The notes under the pieces: model-generated
What the model was told of the DNA's origin: nothing
Databases searched by the model: none
The model's input: only the letters and a program-made list of their open reading frames with translations
Translations under genes and position numbers: made by a program
From: Lunularia cruciata
Taxonomy: Eukaryota > Streptophyta > Marchantiopsida > Lunulariales > Lunulariaceae
Assembly: GCA_948567375.1 (NCBI GenBank)
Contig: OX419757.1
Span: 52,449,665-52,513,664, forward strand
DNA: 64,000 nucleotides
Reading direction: 5' to 3'
Shown here: positions 10,885 to 23,300 of the stretch, in pieces
How positions within the stretch are numbered: the stretch's first letter is position 1
Layout of the letters: each line of letters opens with the position of its first letter

Positions 10885-13340
10885 ACTCTTTTGGGAGTGG
10901 TTCATGCACAAGGTTAACAATGAAATAGTAAATGAAGTATGACTTTGTGACAATGTGATTTTTCACTTCATTCTTAGTCATTTTCAACCCATATCCTTGT
11001 GGGAACTGCCTGTTCTTACTGATTATACTATAAGTACGTTGAATTGGCCATCTCATAGACCTTTTTACTTATAAACTCAAACTATTGTAAATACTTCACT
11101 CATTGATCATATTCAAGTATAAATTGACATTCCAATTGATATAAATTCAAACTTAGAGTTTTCAAATAAAATTTATTTCAATGTGAAAAGAAAATATATT
11201 TTTTATACAAGGAAATAAATTTTAGCTTAGAGTTTTCTCCCAACAAGTTAGAGTTTTTGTAAATACTTTACTCTATTGAAATTATTAAAGCAGAACTTGA
11301 AGGTAAACAAGGGTGTATTAATGAAGCTATAAAACACTCTTGTGTACTTTATAACTCAGTTCTTACATCCAATGCTTACTACTAAAAACTGAGTAAAGCA
11401 AAACCATTATGGCAATCATAGTAAGTCCTTCCAAAAAATTTCATATTTTTAACATAACCTAATAATAACTTTTCTTAATGATTTTTACCTAATGGTACCA
11501 ACCTGCTATGCTTCATTATTTAGCTTAGCTAAAAAAAATGAGTCAATTCTAAGAATACTTCTTCTCCATCTAAGTGCATTTTTTACGCAATTTTAGACAC
11601 TCAAATTTGTCTTTCCACATCTTCTTCTCTATTCTTTCCTCCTTCTCTCATTCCTAAAATCACCTTTATCTCCCTCTCCTTATTAATATTTGGTCAAGGA
11701 AAATGGTCTTGAGTTCTAGAGTAGCATCCCATACACTTCAGAACTCACTTTCTCCCTCTACACTACATCTTTGTATCAAAAGATCTATTGGTGGGGTTGT
11801 TTCTCTTTACCATACTTTCTTAGTCCTTATATATATAAAGGTGAAGAGACAAATACTCACTAACATTGACTTGTGCAATAATAAGAGTTTATAAATGAAT
11901 AAAAAGCTTTATTTCAGATGAACTATTTCATTAGATTGAAGATTTGAATTAATGCATGATCTAACTCTAGGCCCAATTCTTGATGAATTTGACTTGAGCT
12001 TGATTTAAGTTTGGCTAACAACTTCTAACACTTGTATTTGACTTTACTCTCACTTGATTCTTCATGATTTAAATGATTATTCTGATTTGATATCTAATAC
12101 TATGGGCAATACTCTTGTATAGATTAATTTTTTTGCGTTTAGTAGTGTTGCACATAAGTAATCATTTTCATCATTTTTTTAGAATCCAAATCTTAAGGTC
12201 AAAATCTAAAGTAAAATTCTTCTTAAAAGTCAAAATTTAAACTTCAAACCTCTCTAAAATCAAAGTACTCAAAATAAATTCCTTTAGAGTCAATAACAAT
12301 CAAGGTCAATTTTAATGTTTAAGGTACATAATATTATAAGAAATGATTTTTATATTAGTAGGAGAAATGTGGAGATAAGACCAAACAATCAATATTCACA
12401 AACTATATGATATCTATGAAGATACTCATTGAACTGAACTCTATTTATGGTTCAAGAAAAAAGAATAAAAGAGAAGTATCTTTATAAGATACATCAAATA
12501 CAAGAATAATTTATATAAAATAATAATAATAATAAGGAATAAAATAAATTATGATAGTAAAAGATAAGAAAGCTTTAACAAGTTGTATAAGGATAACACA
12601 TAAGAAGTAAAATGAGTCTAAGCTTCAATAGTATCAATATGAAGAATTTGTCCTACAACATATAAGATATCTCAGCTATGCAAATTGTATAATGTGCATA
12701 CTACTAGAACATACAAAGAAGCATCACCTAATATAATCTTTCTCCAATGGGTTGCACCAGTGTTTTGTAGAGCAATATATACATATTGTCAAATGTAATC
12801 TACAAAGCAAGAGAGTGAGAGTGATACACTAATGCCTACTATGATAATATCTTATGTACTACTTTGCAAAATGTGTCAAATGCCATATCTATCATTCTAT
12901 ATAATACCAATACTAGAAGAACAAAGAGTATTTCCTGTGATACAAAATAAAACAGAAGAAGATTCAAATTATTATTAATAAGAAAACCTAAGAGGATTCA
13001 AAGGGGAAAAATGAACAACTTAAACAACATAAAGCCTTGCAATAATTGAATTGAAAAATCAGAAATAAGAAAATTAACACCAAATTTTATCATTTATAAG
13101 GATAGCTAGTTATACTCTTTTCTTGCCAAGCACTTGTTATTAAATTTTTTAAGAAATAATAATGTAATTAAGTTATTTAGAATTATTCTAGATTTATAAT
13201 TTCAGATATTTATCTTGCTAAAATAATTTTAAAAATATAAAATATGTAATTCTTATAGTTTAGTTGAATATCAAAGTATGAAATTAAGTTGTACGTTGTA
13301 CTTACTTAGATTCTAATGTAATGATTCAATCACTGAATTG
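10885..13340. other. AT-rich intergenic DNA
   Basis: No supported gene. Very AT-rich with many short homopolymer runs. It contains a diverged repeat at 12607-12931 that recurs near 58.2 kb. The small plus-strand frame at 11703-11894 has no recognisable content. Confidence 0.6.
12607..12931. repeat. dispersed repeat, copy A (partner 58168-58486)
   Basis: Shares an ordered series of blocks with 58168-58486 in the same orientation: CTAAGCT.CAATAGTA, CTAAGATATCT.AGCTATGCAA (partial), AAAGAAGCATCACCTAAT, TTGTAGAGCAATA, AAATGTGTCAA and CTAGAAGAACAAAG. Similarity is moderate with indels, so it is an old repeat family. Confidence 0.7.
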
Positions 13341-13342
13341 AT

Positions 13343-13348
13343 TATATA

Positions 13349-13403
<55 letters not shown>

Positions 13404-13420
13404 CTCTCTCTCTCTCTTTC
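13343..13420. repeat. (TA)n/(TC)n microsatellite
   Basis: A run of TA dinucleotides to about 13397 followed by a TC run at 13404-13417. Confidence 0.95.
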
Positions 13421-13562
13421 TCTTTTTAGTCAAGATGAAATATCTTAAAGAAGAAAAAATATATTTTGATGATCTTGGCTTTTTTAAGGTTAAGGTGGAT
13501 GATAAGTAAATAGTAATGGAAGATATTCAATTACTATTTAGCGATGCTAATGGAAGATATTA

Positions 13563-13805
13563 CATCAAAATAAATTTCCAAATATGTTGAATTATATCAA
13601 ATTATATATCATCAAATTGAACAAATAAACCTTAAAAAAAATCCAAGATCATCAAAATAAATTTCCAAATATGTTGAATTATCTAAAATTTTATACCATA
13701 AAATTGAACAAATAAACCTTAAAAAATCCAAGATCATCAAAATAAATTTCCAAATATGTTGAATTATATCAAATTTTATATCATAAAATTGAACAAATAA
13801 AGAAG
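13563..13805. repeat. 85-87-bp tandem repeat, three copies
   Basis: Copies start at 13563, 13650 and 13735, each with CATCAAAATAAATTTCC, then AATATGTTGAATTAT, then AAATTGAACAAATAAA. An inverted partial copy of the unit boundary (TTTTGATGATCTTGG) sits at about 13462-13490, so transcripts could fold back. Confidence 0.88.
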
Positions 13806-15635
13806 AGTACGAGTTAATTTTTCTTGATTTTTTATCAATAGTCAAATTAGTTGATTTGCTAAAAAAATTATGTTTTTATGAAAGTTAAAATAAATCACTC
13901 ACTTGTATGTTTCATTTTGTGACATTTTAATGTAATTAACACCCGCTAATCTTCTTGATTTTATCGTACTGTATGATAGTAAATGTATTTTATCATGTAA
14001 GATCCACGGCAAGAGAGGTTTGTAAGCAGTATCTTCCACAAGAATGTATTAACTTAGATGATATTTGCACTAAAGAAGACCTAAATTTCTAATTTAGCCT
14101 CTCCCCTTCATAATCCATATTTGTAGGGATTGAATATAAAATAATTGTAAAAATTTAATGGTAGATGAAGGATATGGAGAACATGGGGATCAATTATAAG
14201 GTAAAAATATTAGGTAAAATTATTTAGTGACAATAATCTGGAGTAGATCAAACACTTTGCTGAATACAAATTATTCCATATATTATAAAAGAGAACTAAC
14301 TAGCAGCCTGATCTTTATTGATCATGAAATTTGTAATATACTAAATTTGTGATAGTCCAGTGGTTTACTTAGAAATCTAGACGGTGCAGAGTATTATGCA
14401 AGGGTAAAGTTTCTTAAACATATTAATTCAAACCTTCATATGTGAATACTAATTACTGTAAAATAATCGAAGTATTACATATTAAGAGTTATAGACAGAG
14501 ATTGCCTCTTTTTTAGCACTTACTCTTAGCAATATATTATTCTTCAGTATTTATCTTATATTTCCTGTAATTATTTGTCTCTGATGTTTTCCTCAGCACT
14601 GACTTTCCTCTCTTTTCTTGCATTTTTATGTATTTACCTTAAAATCAATAAGTAATTTATTTTTCATTAAGCAGAAATTCAGCTTGTTGATCTTGATATG
14701 GATTTATAATGTCAGTTCTATAAATTCCATGTGGTGAAAATAATATGCAAGGGTGTACATCTGTCACACGATTATCTAACTGAGACTGTCAAATCTGTAT
14801 TCGAAAACTAAACCAAACATTGCAAAGGGATGGTGCCCCATATAAGGAATTTGCCCATACTACCGTATCTTGACTCAGAGCTGAATGCAAATATTTGTTA
14901 TTCCTTTCTTTCTTTGTCTTTACTTATTTGCGCTCCCTTTATCTCCTCATCGTTTACCTCGTTTTCGCAAATTTCTTTTTTCTCCTCCTCACCAATAGAG
15001 GAACAAATGTATGAATATTCAGCTTGTTGAACGATAAATCTAACACCCAATAAAACAATGAAATTAACGATCAAAGGATGGGGGTCCCGCTCTGTTTATC
15101 CCTTCTTATAACTGGGAATATTTAAGAGGTACAATATCCATTGACCGGCCAACCTGAATGGCACGCCACCTCCTTTTGTTCTATACAGCATAGTATTCAT
15201 CACAGTCGATTCCTGAACGTGGAAACCAGAACTGCGCAGTTAATGAGGACCTGGTTACAGGGTTACTACCGTCGTCGTAAATTGTGGACTGACACAACGT
15301 CGTAGAATAGTGTGGTGGGTCCTGGTCTGCGAAATGCCCCAGGTTCTTCGGTCGAATTGGCAATAGTGTGCACAATTCCTGTGACAGTTCGGACGCATCG
15401 GGAGGGACTTCACCAGAGAGTTCTCGCATCGGATCTACTTGAGTGGGTCGAAGGAGAAAGCGGTTGTTTGAAGGTCGCTAAGTTGGTGAGATCTTCGTGT
15501 GAGGTTTGTGGTCTGATTCATCGCGTCCCCTGACGTTCGAAGGAGGTGGAGATCGAAGATTAATTTCTGGTTGTGATCAAACGATCATTGCCCGACGACG
15601 GGGAAGTACTGATATTAAGGAAACTCTTAGAGGCC
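13806..15635. other. intergenic: AT-rich to 15.0 kb, then promoter and 5' leader of LENG1-like gene
   Basis: No supported gene. Base composition changes around 15.05-15.15 kb, from AT-rich repeat DNA to the GC-richer DNA of the gene island. The last few hundred bases before 15636 are the likely promoter and 5' UTR of the LENG1-like gene. Confidence 0.6.
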
Positions 15636-16885
15636 ATGGGTGGCCATGGAGGATTAAACATTCTTCCGCAGAAACGATGGAATGTCTACAATTTTGACAA
15701 TCGGGAGAAGGTTAGGAAGGATGAGGAAGAGGCAGCGCGGGAGGAAGCGATTCGACAACAGAAAGCCAAGAGAGAGGAGACCGAGTTCAAATTGGAGAAG
15801 TTACGTCAGGCTGCTCTAACGAAGAGGAGAAGATTAGAGCCGGGAACAAATGGTCGCCAGGACGAGGGTGCTATTGTCGTGAGGGAAACTGTTGCAGTTG
15901 AGGGAACTTTGGTCACAAAGGATGAGGTGGAGAAGGCAAGGCACATCAACCTGTTTGCAGAGTTTGAAGCGAGGGAGAAAGAAGGCAAGGATATGGTTCA
16001 GGAGAAGGAGAAAGACATGAAATACGGAAGCAAAGGAAAAAAGGATAGGAATCAATATCAGGACCATAAAGATAGGCAGTTGGAGAAGAAGGATGGAAAG
16101 CCAACTGGAGAACCAGCTGATGAAAAGTACAGGTTGGGACATGGCGCCCTTGGCAAAACCGGAAAGAAGCCGTGGTACATGATCAAAACATTTATGGTTG
16201 AGAGAAGTAAAAATGAGAAAAGAGAAAGATCAGATACCAGGGTTCATGTTTCCGGTAAGTTGCAATTCCTTCAATAATTTGTGGAGGTTGCTAGGCTAGG
16301 TTAATTTCAACATGAGGAATCATTTGCTTTAATTCGGGCAATTATCTTCAGGCATATTAACAAGTAGATCGAAGTTGAGAATCGCACTCCTTTTTTGGGG
16401 GATCCATGGGTGGTATGCTTTGCATCTTCTGAGTTCATAATGGAAGAGAAAACTCTAGGGGAGGGGTACACTGATAGCATGAAACATGACACTGTATAAC
16501 AGCGTTTGGTCTATGGATGGGTCTAGGGTTTCTCGTGTTCTACGAACTCCTCTGCCATTCATTTGTATGTTTCCTTGCTGATCTTGTTCACAGCGCATGA
16601 GTGGTTTTCTTTGATATTCTTGTCTCTGCCAAGTTTTAGTATTTATACTGCGTATCTGTTTATTGTTATGCAGCTAAGGTGGACGATAAGTCGCACAAGT
16701 CATCAAACTCTAAGAAGTCTTTAGAAGATCTTAGAGCAGAAAGACGAGTTCGCGAACAGGAAGAGAGAGAAAAGGCTCGGAGAGTGGTGATTGCTAAAGC
16801 GGGTTCGTCCATGAACAATGGTTACACTCGTCTTGCGGATGGACGTGTGCCTCATTATCATGCTAGTTTTGGTAATGCCCGGTAG
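15636..16885 (+). CDS. LENG1: LENG1-like protein (CIR N-terminal domain family)
   Basis: Two exons, 15636-16254 and 16674-16885, join across a GTAAGT...TGCAG intron at phase 1 and encode 276 aa, close to the length of animal LENG1. The start is the ATG of MGGHGGLNILPQKRWNVYNF, the very conserved plant N-terminus; an upstream in-frame ATG at 15573 is less likely. Residues 8-50 form the CIR_N-type domain (LPQKRWNVYN, then NREKVRKDEEEA), followed by long charged coiled-coil text. Exon 2 ends with the family C-terminus, a basic helix (LEDLRAERRVREQEE) and RVPHYHASFGNAR. LENG1 proteins are linked to spliceosomes and are expected in the nucleus; that role is family knowledge, not seen here. Confidence 0.9.
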
Positions 16886-19800
16886 TAAGAACATGGTTTG
16901 ACTCTGGGAATCATCCTCAAAGTGACATGATGAGGAGAGACGGACGACTCTTGTGTAGGTATCGTCAACAACATGGGGAACACCATACGTTTTACAAGAT
17001 TAGTAGGTTTATGTAGAATTTTGCAGACCCGTCTTGTCAAATTGATCTCAGTAAAAACTAGATTTTCTCTGTGGATTCTTTTCATTGTCTATCTCGCGCA
17101 GTCTAGCAAATCATTAGCTGCAAAAATAGTCACGGAGGTCTGTACTGCTCATTTGCTAAGTTTAAAATTCGTGAAGGATGCAAAGATCAAGGGAGATATA
17201 ATGTATGAGTAAACGAGCTAAGAATACGCTTGATAGCAAAAAGAAGTTATCACAAGGGCAGCTATCATGAGAATACGATGCTAAGTGCGTATCCATTTTG
17301 CAGGACTACATGCAGGCCTGCAAACATTGATGATTCCCGGCGAGCGGTTGGTGACATGGAGAATGTTGAAGTCGCTTGTGAATCCCCTTTACGGTGCGGT
17401 CTCAAATATGCAGTCAACGTTATGACACGAAAATCACAGACAGCTGGCTGAGCATAAATTAGTCCAGCGTGCAGTGCATGCTGAGTCTAACTCAGAGTCT
17501 GTGTTAGCTACATTGCCCTTCACGAAATTTTGTTATGTATCACACTGCTGGTTGTTGCATGTATTTAGGAAAATTGTATATAAATAAAAGCGAAGATTTT
17601 GAGAATATTTCACCTTACTTGAATTGCGTGCTGATACTAACTCAGTACGCAACGGGTAGCTGTTCCGCATCATTTATCTGCCACTTTAAGCCTTTGCATG
17701 GAATATTTATGTCCTCTACGTAATCGATTCACGTGTGATTTGTTCCAGGACCGCCTCGTCCAAAAGAAGAACTCATAACACCACACACCTCAACACAAGA
17801 ACTTATCTTGATGAGTAGAACAAGACCCTATCTTGCTACCTCTGTCTCCAAAACTTCCTATATCCGGTTGCTGAGGAGAAGCTCCTAATCTAGGTTGTCT
17901 CCTCTTCGACTAAGAGCTTTTGTTTGCCTTCTAATCTGGTCTTGTTCTACTCGTCAGGATTTAGTCTTGTTAGCTGCAGTTGAAGCTAGGAGGGCGTTAG
18001 TTGCCCGATCTTTTTACACAAAACTTCTTGTGTATGACACTGCTGGTTGATGGGTATAGGTAGAATTCTTGTAGGTAATAAAGGTGAAGATTTTCCGAGC
18101 ATGTTACTCGGTATAGAGTGGCACGTCTCCCCAAACTCATGCATTGTAGTTTCTTCCCCAAAGATCTGAGAAACTAGCAAATTGCAACTTTTTCTTGGGA
18201 TTCATTACCATGTCGTCAAAGGTATTTGTACCACAAGTTCTGGAAGTGTCTCAATCAGTGTGTCTCATCCGACATCAGATTTCTAAGTAGAATCTGCTGT
18301 CGAATTTCCTGTTTCCTCTTATACGAAAAAGCGGATAGTGAGTAGTCTTGGTTTCTGACACTTCTTACAGATTCATTGTATTTGCTCCTGCATCGGGAGA
18401 CAGATAGAGAGATTCTATAAATCGAAGTCTTATTAAGATTGAAAATAGATGTTTTCTCATTAGAGCTTACACCAGTCGTACATGCTGTGGCTGATGCCAC
18501 CGGGTATCATGCTGACTTGTTGATGTGCTTGTTTAGCCTGTTGGCTACTCCATGCTCCATAATCTCAAGTTACCTATACTGAGGATATTAGTTATAAAGT
18601 CGGGGTCAGCAGTGGCTACTCCTGTCGTATTCAAATTGCTGTTCGGCTCAGTTAATATATCCTACCATAACAGCTCTTTGTGATGAGGTTGTGCTCCATC
18701 TTTCTTGCCTATAACTTGAGTTTGAAAATGAAAGAGAAGAACGACCACAGATCAATAGATTTCTCTTATACAGCCACACTGAATCAATGGATATTTTCTA
18801 CACTACTAATTCATGCTGGAGAAAGTGACGACCTCGTATTTGCTTCACGTCTTACTTAACATGTATTGTCCATTCTTTTAGTAATTAAGTTCGAAATGCT
18901 CAAAGTTTACGAAAAGGCTTGTTTCTACTGTACTAGTTCATACTCCACCAACTGACCTGCTTCACGGCTTACTTTGACAACCGGAATTGTCTATTCTTCT
19001 GGTTCATTGGCTTCAAAATGCTCAAACATGCAATGAGGGTTGTTCATCCCTTTACACTCATTGGCATGCACCACCTGCCCAGAGCAATAGAGGACGGCAG
19101 CGGGACTTGTTGAGAAGGAGAAGATCAACTTGACAACAGGGCTAAAATAGGGTTCTTTACGCCTAGGAGGGAGGCGAACGTCTGCATCAACCTTCATACC
19201 TTCAAAAGATAATACAGGAAACGAGAGTGAGAAAACGTGCAGGGAATAAAGTACATACGATTTTGCGTGTGTTGTTATCGACCGAGGGAATATACGTGGT
19301 AGGTCTGGATGAATTTGTCTATGGCACACTTGTCGTATTATCAAATGCTTCCATATGATGCTGTGGTGATCTGAATGTGTTGAAGAATGAAGATATTGGA
19401 GACTTGTCAGATAGAGAATCTAGGATCCGTCAAAACACATGCTATATTCGCTGGTTGAATCGCTATGAACTTTTGGCGTGCAAGAGCTAATAGATTAAGT
19501 TGCGTGGATTTCATGCCAATCTTCTGGAAACGGTATATGGCCTCGACAACTGGTTTAACATTGCATCAAAGTGATTGTGTTTGAGTTATTCTTATAAATA
19601 TTGAGCTAGAAATACGAGCATCAAGGATACTTGTTAAAGTAAAAGTTGAGCCACAAAAGTCGTTTCAAAGAGACAAAACGTTTCGACGAAGTATTTTAAT
19701 CAGACTGAATTTGTTGTGTGCAAGCTTATATCTACAAACTCCTTAGAAAGCAAGTGGGGAATGAACTTACTAAAGAGTTGAACTAGAAAAAAGTGAGAAA

Positions 19801-20380
19801 TGTAAGAAATAATCATTAGTTCGAATATAGTAGGGTGTTCTGGTCATTGCCATTATTACCCTTATTGCTGATGATGACCAGATCACAAGGCCCGGGCCGG
19901 GGGAAGCAACGCGCACATGTCACAACCCGAACATGCCTTACCAAGTGCAAAACAGGTTTCCAAAATATCGCGGGTAATGCAGAGACGCCCGTTATATGTG
20001 TAGGCGGAGGGTAGGAAACCGGGGCAATAAAAGACCCGCGCCAAGCCAGCCTTGTGCGAAACCAGGCCTTTCCAAACCCCGGGCTAGAAACCACTGTTAC
20101 TGTACGCAGTGTTCAGTAGGAATGGTCGCGGGCAGGTCGAGGTGACCCAGCCCGCGGTGAAGTAATAAGAAGCCCTCATGAAAAGCCCGGCCCGTGATAG
20201 GCTTGCTTCAGTGGCCCGCCTCGAACCATCGCACATTACGTTTTGCATCTGTTTGCTCGTTCTGGAGCGCAAGAGAAAATTTGTGTTGCACAAGACTCTG
20301 TATCCGAAGACGATTTTTCGGGAACCAGGACTGATTTGAGTACTCGGAGGAAAGCTGGTCGGAGAATAGAGGGAGGAGCT
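16886..20380. other. 3.5-kb intergenic region, LENG1-like to RPN3
   Basis: I see no convincing gene. A diverged duplication links about 17530-17610 and 18020-18100 (both contain CACTGCTGGTTG and GAAGATTTT). An inverted repeat spans 17809-17956. From about 19.87 kb to the RPN3 ATG the DNA is GC-rich with several GGCCCG/CCCGGG blocks, a plausible promoter and 5' UTR for RPN3. Small ORFs here look like chance. Confidence 0.55.
17809..17956. repeat. inverted repeat, 19-bp arms
   Basis: Arms TGATGAGTAGAACAAGACC (17809-17827) and GGTCTTGTTCTACTCGTCA (17938-17956) pair with one mismatch around a 110-nt loop. Function unknown. Confidence 0.7.
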
Positions 20381-23300
20381 ATGGGGTTGGATATCGAAAT
20401 GAAGGATTCCGGCACTGCATCAGCTGCCGACCAGCCTACTCCTCCGCCGCCTGTTCCTCATATTACTCGTATGTATTAAGATTTCATAATATGTGATCGG
20501 AGGTTAGTTTTTAGCAGCATGTGCAGACGTATGTAATTTCGTTTGAGGAATTGCGGAAAGGTTGATTCGGAAGGGTTCCGATCAGACGTTGAGCAAGCAT
20601 GCTTGATCTCTTGAGCTGCGAAAATTGTTGCGGGAGTCTCTAGCGAAAGGTTTTGACTCTGGTTGAAAATTTGGAATGATTTGTCTAAAGAATACCTTCT
20701 GGTTTCGTACGCACGAGTACAGGGATGATAGGTCGTGAAACATACTGTAGATTTCTTCTGTTAATTGGTCTCGAAGCTCAAGCCCTATTTTAGATTTTGA
20801 AGAGTACAGGAATGTTTGCGGGGCATCGTTAGGGTTTCGTCGCTTGCTGACCAACGAGCTCGATGTCGTTGATTGTGCAAAATGTTTACGTATTTCCGGT
20901 TATACTAGAACCAGCTTCATGCTCTGTGTCTTTGGTTTCTTATTATGTCTTCTCCGTTTAGCCCAAGCTTTTGGATGACTAGTCAACCTCGAGTGCCATC
21001 CTGCTGGTAAATTATTCTGTCTTTCCGTCGAAGGGTTCTGGGAGGCTCTCCATAATTGGTTCAATCTCCCTTTCTTTTATGGCTGTAAAGATTGCTGCAA
21101 CCTTGCTCCTACATCCTCAAGGTTCTGCATGGGGAGAAATAATCTTAGGTCAGACCAAACTGCCACATGTGCAGAGCATGAATGCCTGCTGTTTGATACG
21201 GAAACACCCTTCACGTCACGGTTTCTGAGAACGTGATCGTTTCCAGTCGGCTTTTAACAACCCTGCAACATTGTCCCCTTCCGGAGGCACACAATACCTT
21301 CCGCGCTTTCCAACTTGCCGGATGGGGAAAGCGAAGCTACTGCGTGCAGCAGAGGCCGATGGAAGTACCCTGACAGACGGGAGCGCGGAGGATGATCCTC
21401 AAGAACAGGGAATGCACCACGATATGTATATTAACCTTCAGACAGAGTTGAAAGGGCTGCGACTCCACCTCCTCAAGCTCGAAGTGGAGAGTAATCTCCG
21501 CGAGGAGAAGTTGTTCAAAGCAGTTTCTGCGTTGGAGAAGCTGGTGGGGGAACAGGGATCCAAGATACGTCAGTTAGAGCGGAAGAATCATGTCTTAGCT
21601 GGGATGCTTGTGGATGTAACTCAGGAACCAGAATTTCTCTACGCTGAAATGATAAACGATACAGGGCATGGTCAGGAAGTCTTGCTTCACGAACGTGAAA
21701 GCAATGTCGTAGGTGAGGTACCTCCAGAGAACAAAGAGTTTGGTCTCGGGGAGGGTCTCTTTGAGGAGCTGCCGGATGTGACGTCTGAAGGGCTCAGCTT
21801 AGATGATTCTATGTCGCAGAGTTATCCTGAAGAAAAGAGCAAAAGCAGTGTGGGCAGTTGCTCCAAGAAGGGCCCTGAAGGAAATAATGGAGATGTAGGG
21901 AGCTCATGCAACTCTTTTGTTGAGATACTGCAAACAAAGAGAAAGGAAGTCTGGGACAACAGTAAATCCGAGGGCGAGGTCCTGGAATCAGATAGTAGAA
22001 ATATAGGAATCGAATTTCTTCATAGAAGGGATACGATGAAATTTGAAAATGGGGAAGTTGGTGTCTCCAACCCTACCGTCAAGGTGGGGCCGAAGGTAAA
22101 GAACATTGTTGTGGTGGACGAAGGCATATTATCAATTGAGTTGCTGAAAGCTGGTAAGAAGGACTTGGGGAATGAAAGCATCTTCTTTGAAGAGAAGCTG
22201 GAAGTAGTTGATAGAAGTCTAGGGGGAGAAGGAAGTTCTTCCATGAAAATATCGGCTTCAGAGTTGGACGAAAGTGTCAAAGTAGCCTGGACTATTAACA
22301 ACAAGTCCTTTCCTGATTGTGACGTCGTCAAGTTTATCGATGAAGTGATAAATAAGCGTAAAGAAAGTAACTGCCCCCTAGAAACAAAAGGAAAGGACGA
22401 TTTTGGCAGGGGGAGAGAAACCCGAGAGAATACAAATGAAAGTGATTTGTTTGTTGATGAACTTATGAATGATCAACCCGGCGAAGATAAGTTGCTGGAT
22501 AAGGAACATGGAGGCTCAGGAACATTGATGAAAAGTATGGTGACCACGGAAAAACCTTACGTGGACTCCAATCCCATGATAGACGAAACACCGGAAAAGG
22601 AACGAGGACTACACAAGATCAGTGTCTCCCATCTGTGCCCACTGGAGCCTGAACCCAGAGGTAGATATTGCCCGTACATCCGGTGATAGTCTACAAAACT
22701 TATCGTCTTTCCTAGAGCACAGGAGCTATGTCACAAACACGTCGTCACACAGTGAGGACTACTGTCCGGTTGTAGACTTGAGGACTTCGATTTTCTACGG
22801 TTCAATCAAATCGTCATCCCGCAGTCTGGTCAGTCTGATGAAATTGAGACTCCCACGGAAATTTTGACATTTTCTGACACGCACCAGACATTTTAACAAC
22901 CTAACGACGGGATGGGATGAGAGATCTGCTTGAGAGAAAATATGGTGTTGCCGTTTATGTTCGTATTACATGCAGATACATTAGTCACCTAGGCTGTGCT
23001 CACTAGTTTAAATTCCCTCTTCTATGACATCATTCAACTTAACTCTGTTATGAAACTTGGGTTCTTAATTTTTTTCTGAGCAGACTTGAAGACACTTGTA
23101 GCGTTGATAGAGAAGGGAGTCGCGACTAAGGAAATGCGGCTCATGGTTCGTGTCATGCGACACACTATGACGATCAGGCGCCAACTCACTGCTTCCATTC
23201 TGATATCGTTTCTTCAACAGTCACTACCAGCTGGTTCAGAGCCTCTGTCGCGCTTGGTTCCTTACCTGTCCAAAGTAAGGGTTATTTCCTTTCTCGGCAT

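Noticed and set aside
15806-16142. Minus-strand hydrophobic ORFs opposite LENG1-like exon 1
   Set aside because: Antisense of a Lys/Glu-rich coiled coil reads as Leu/Phe/Ser-rich text; no independent evidence.
19816-20300. GC-rich minus-strand ORFs upstream of RPN3
   Set aside because: They lie in the GC-rich promoter and leader and show no protein motif.
21900-22331. Minus-strand ORF opposite the nested RPN3 ORF
   Set aside because: No motif, and it mirrors a Ser/Glu-rich sense frame, which often leaves antisense frames open.
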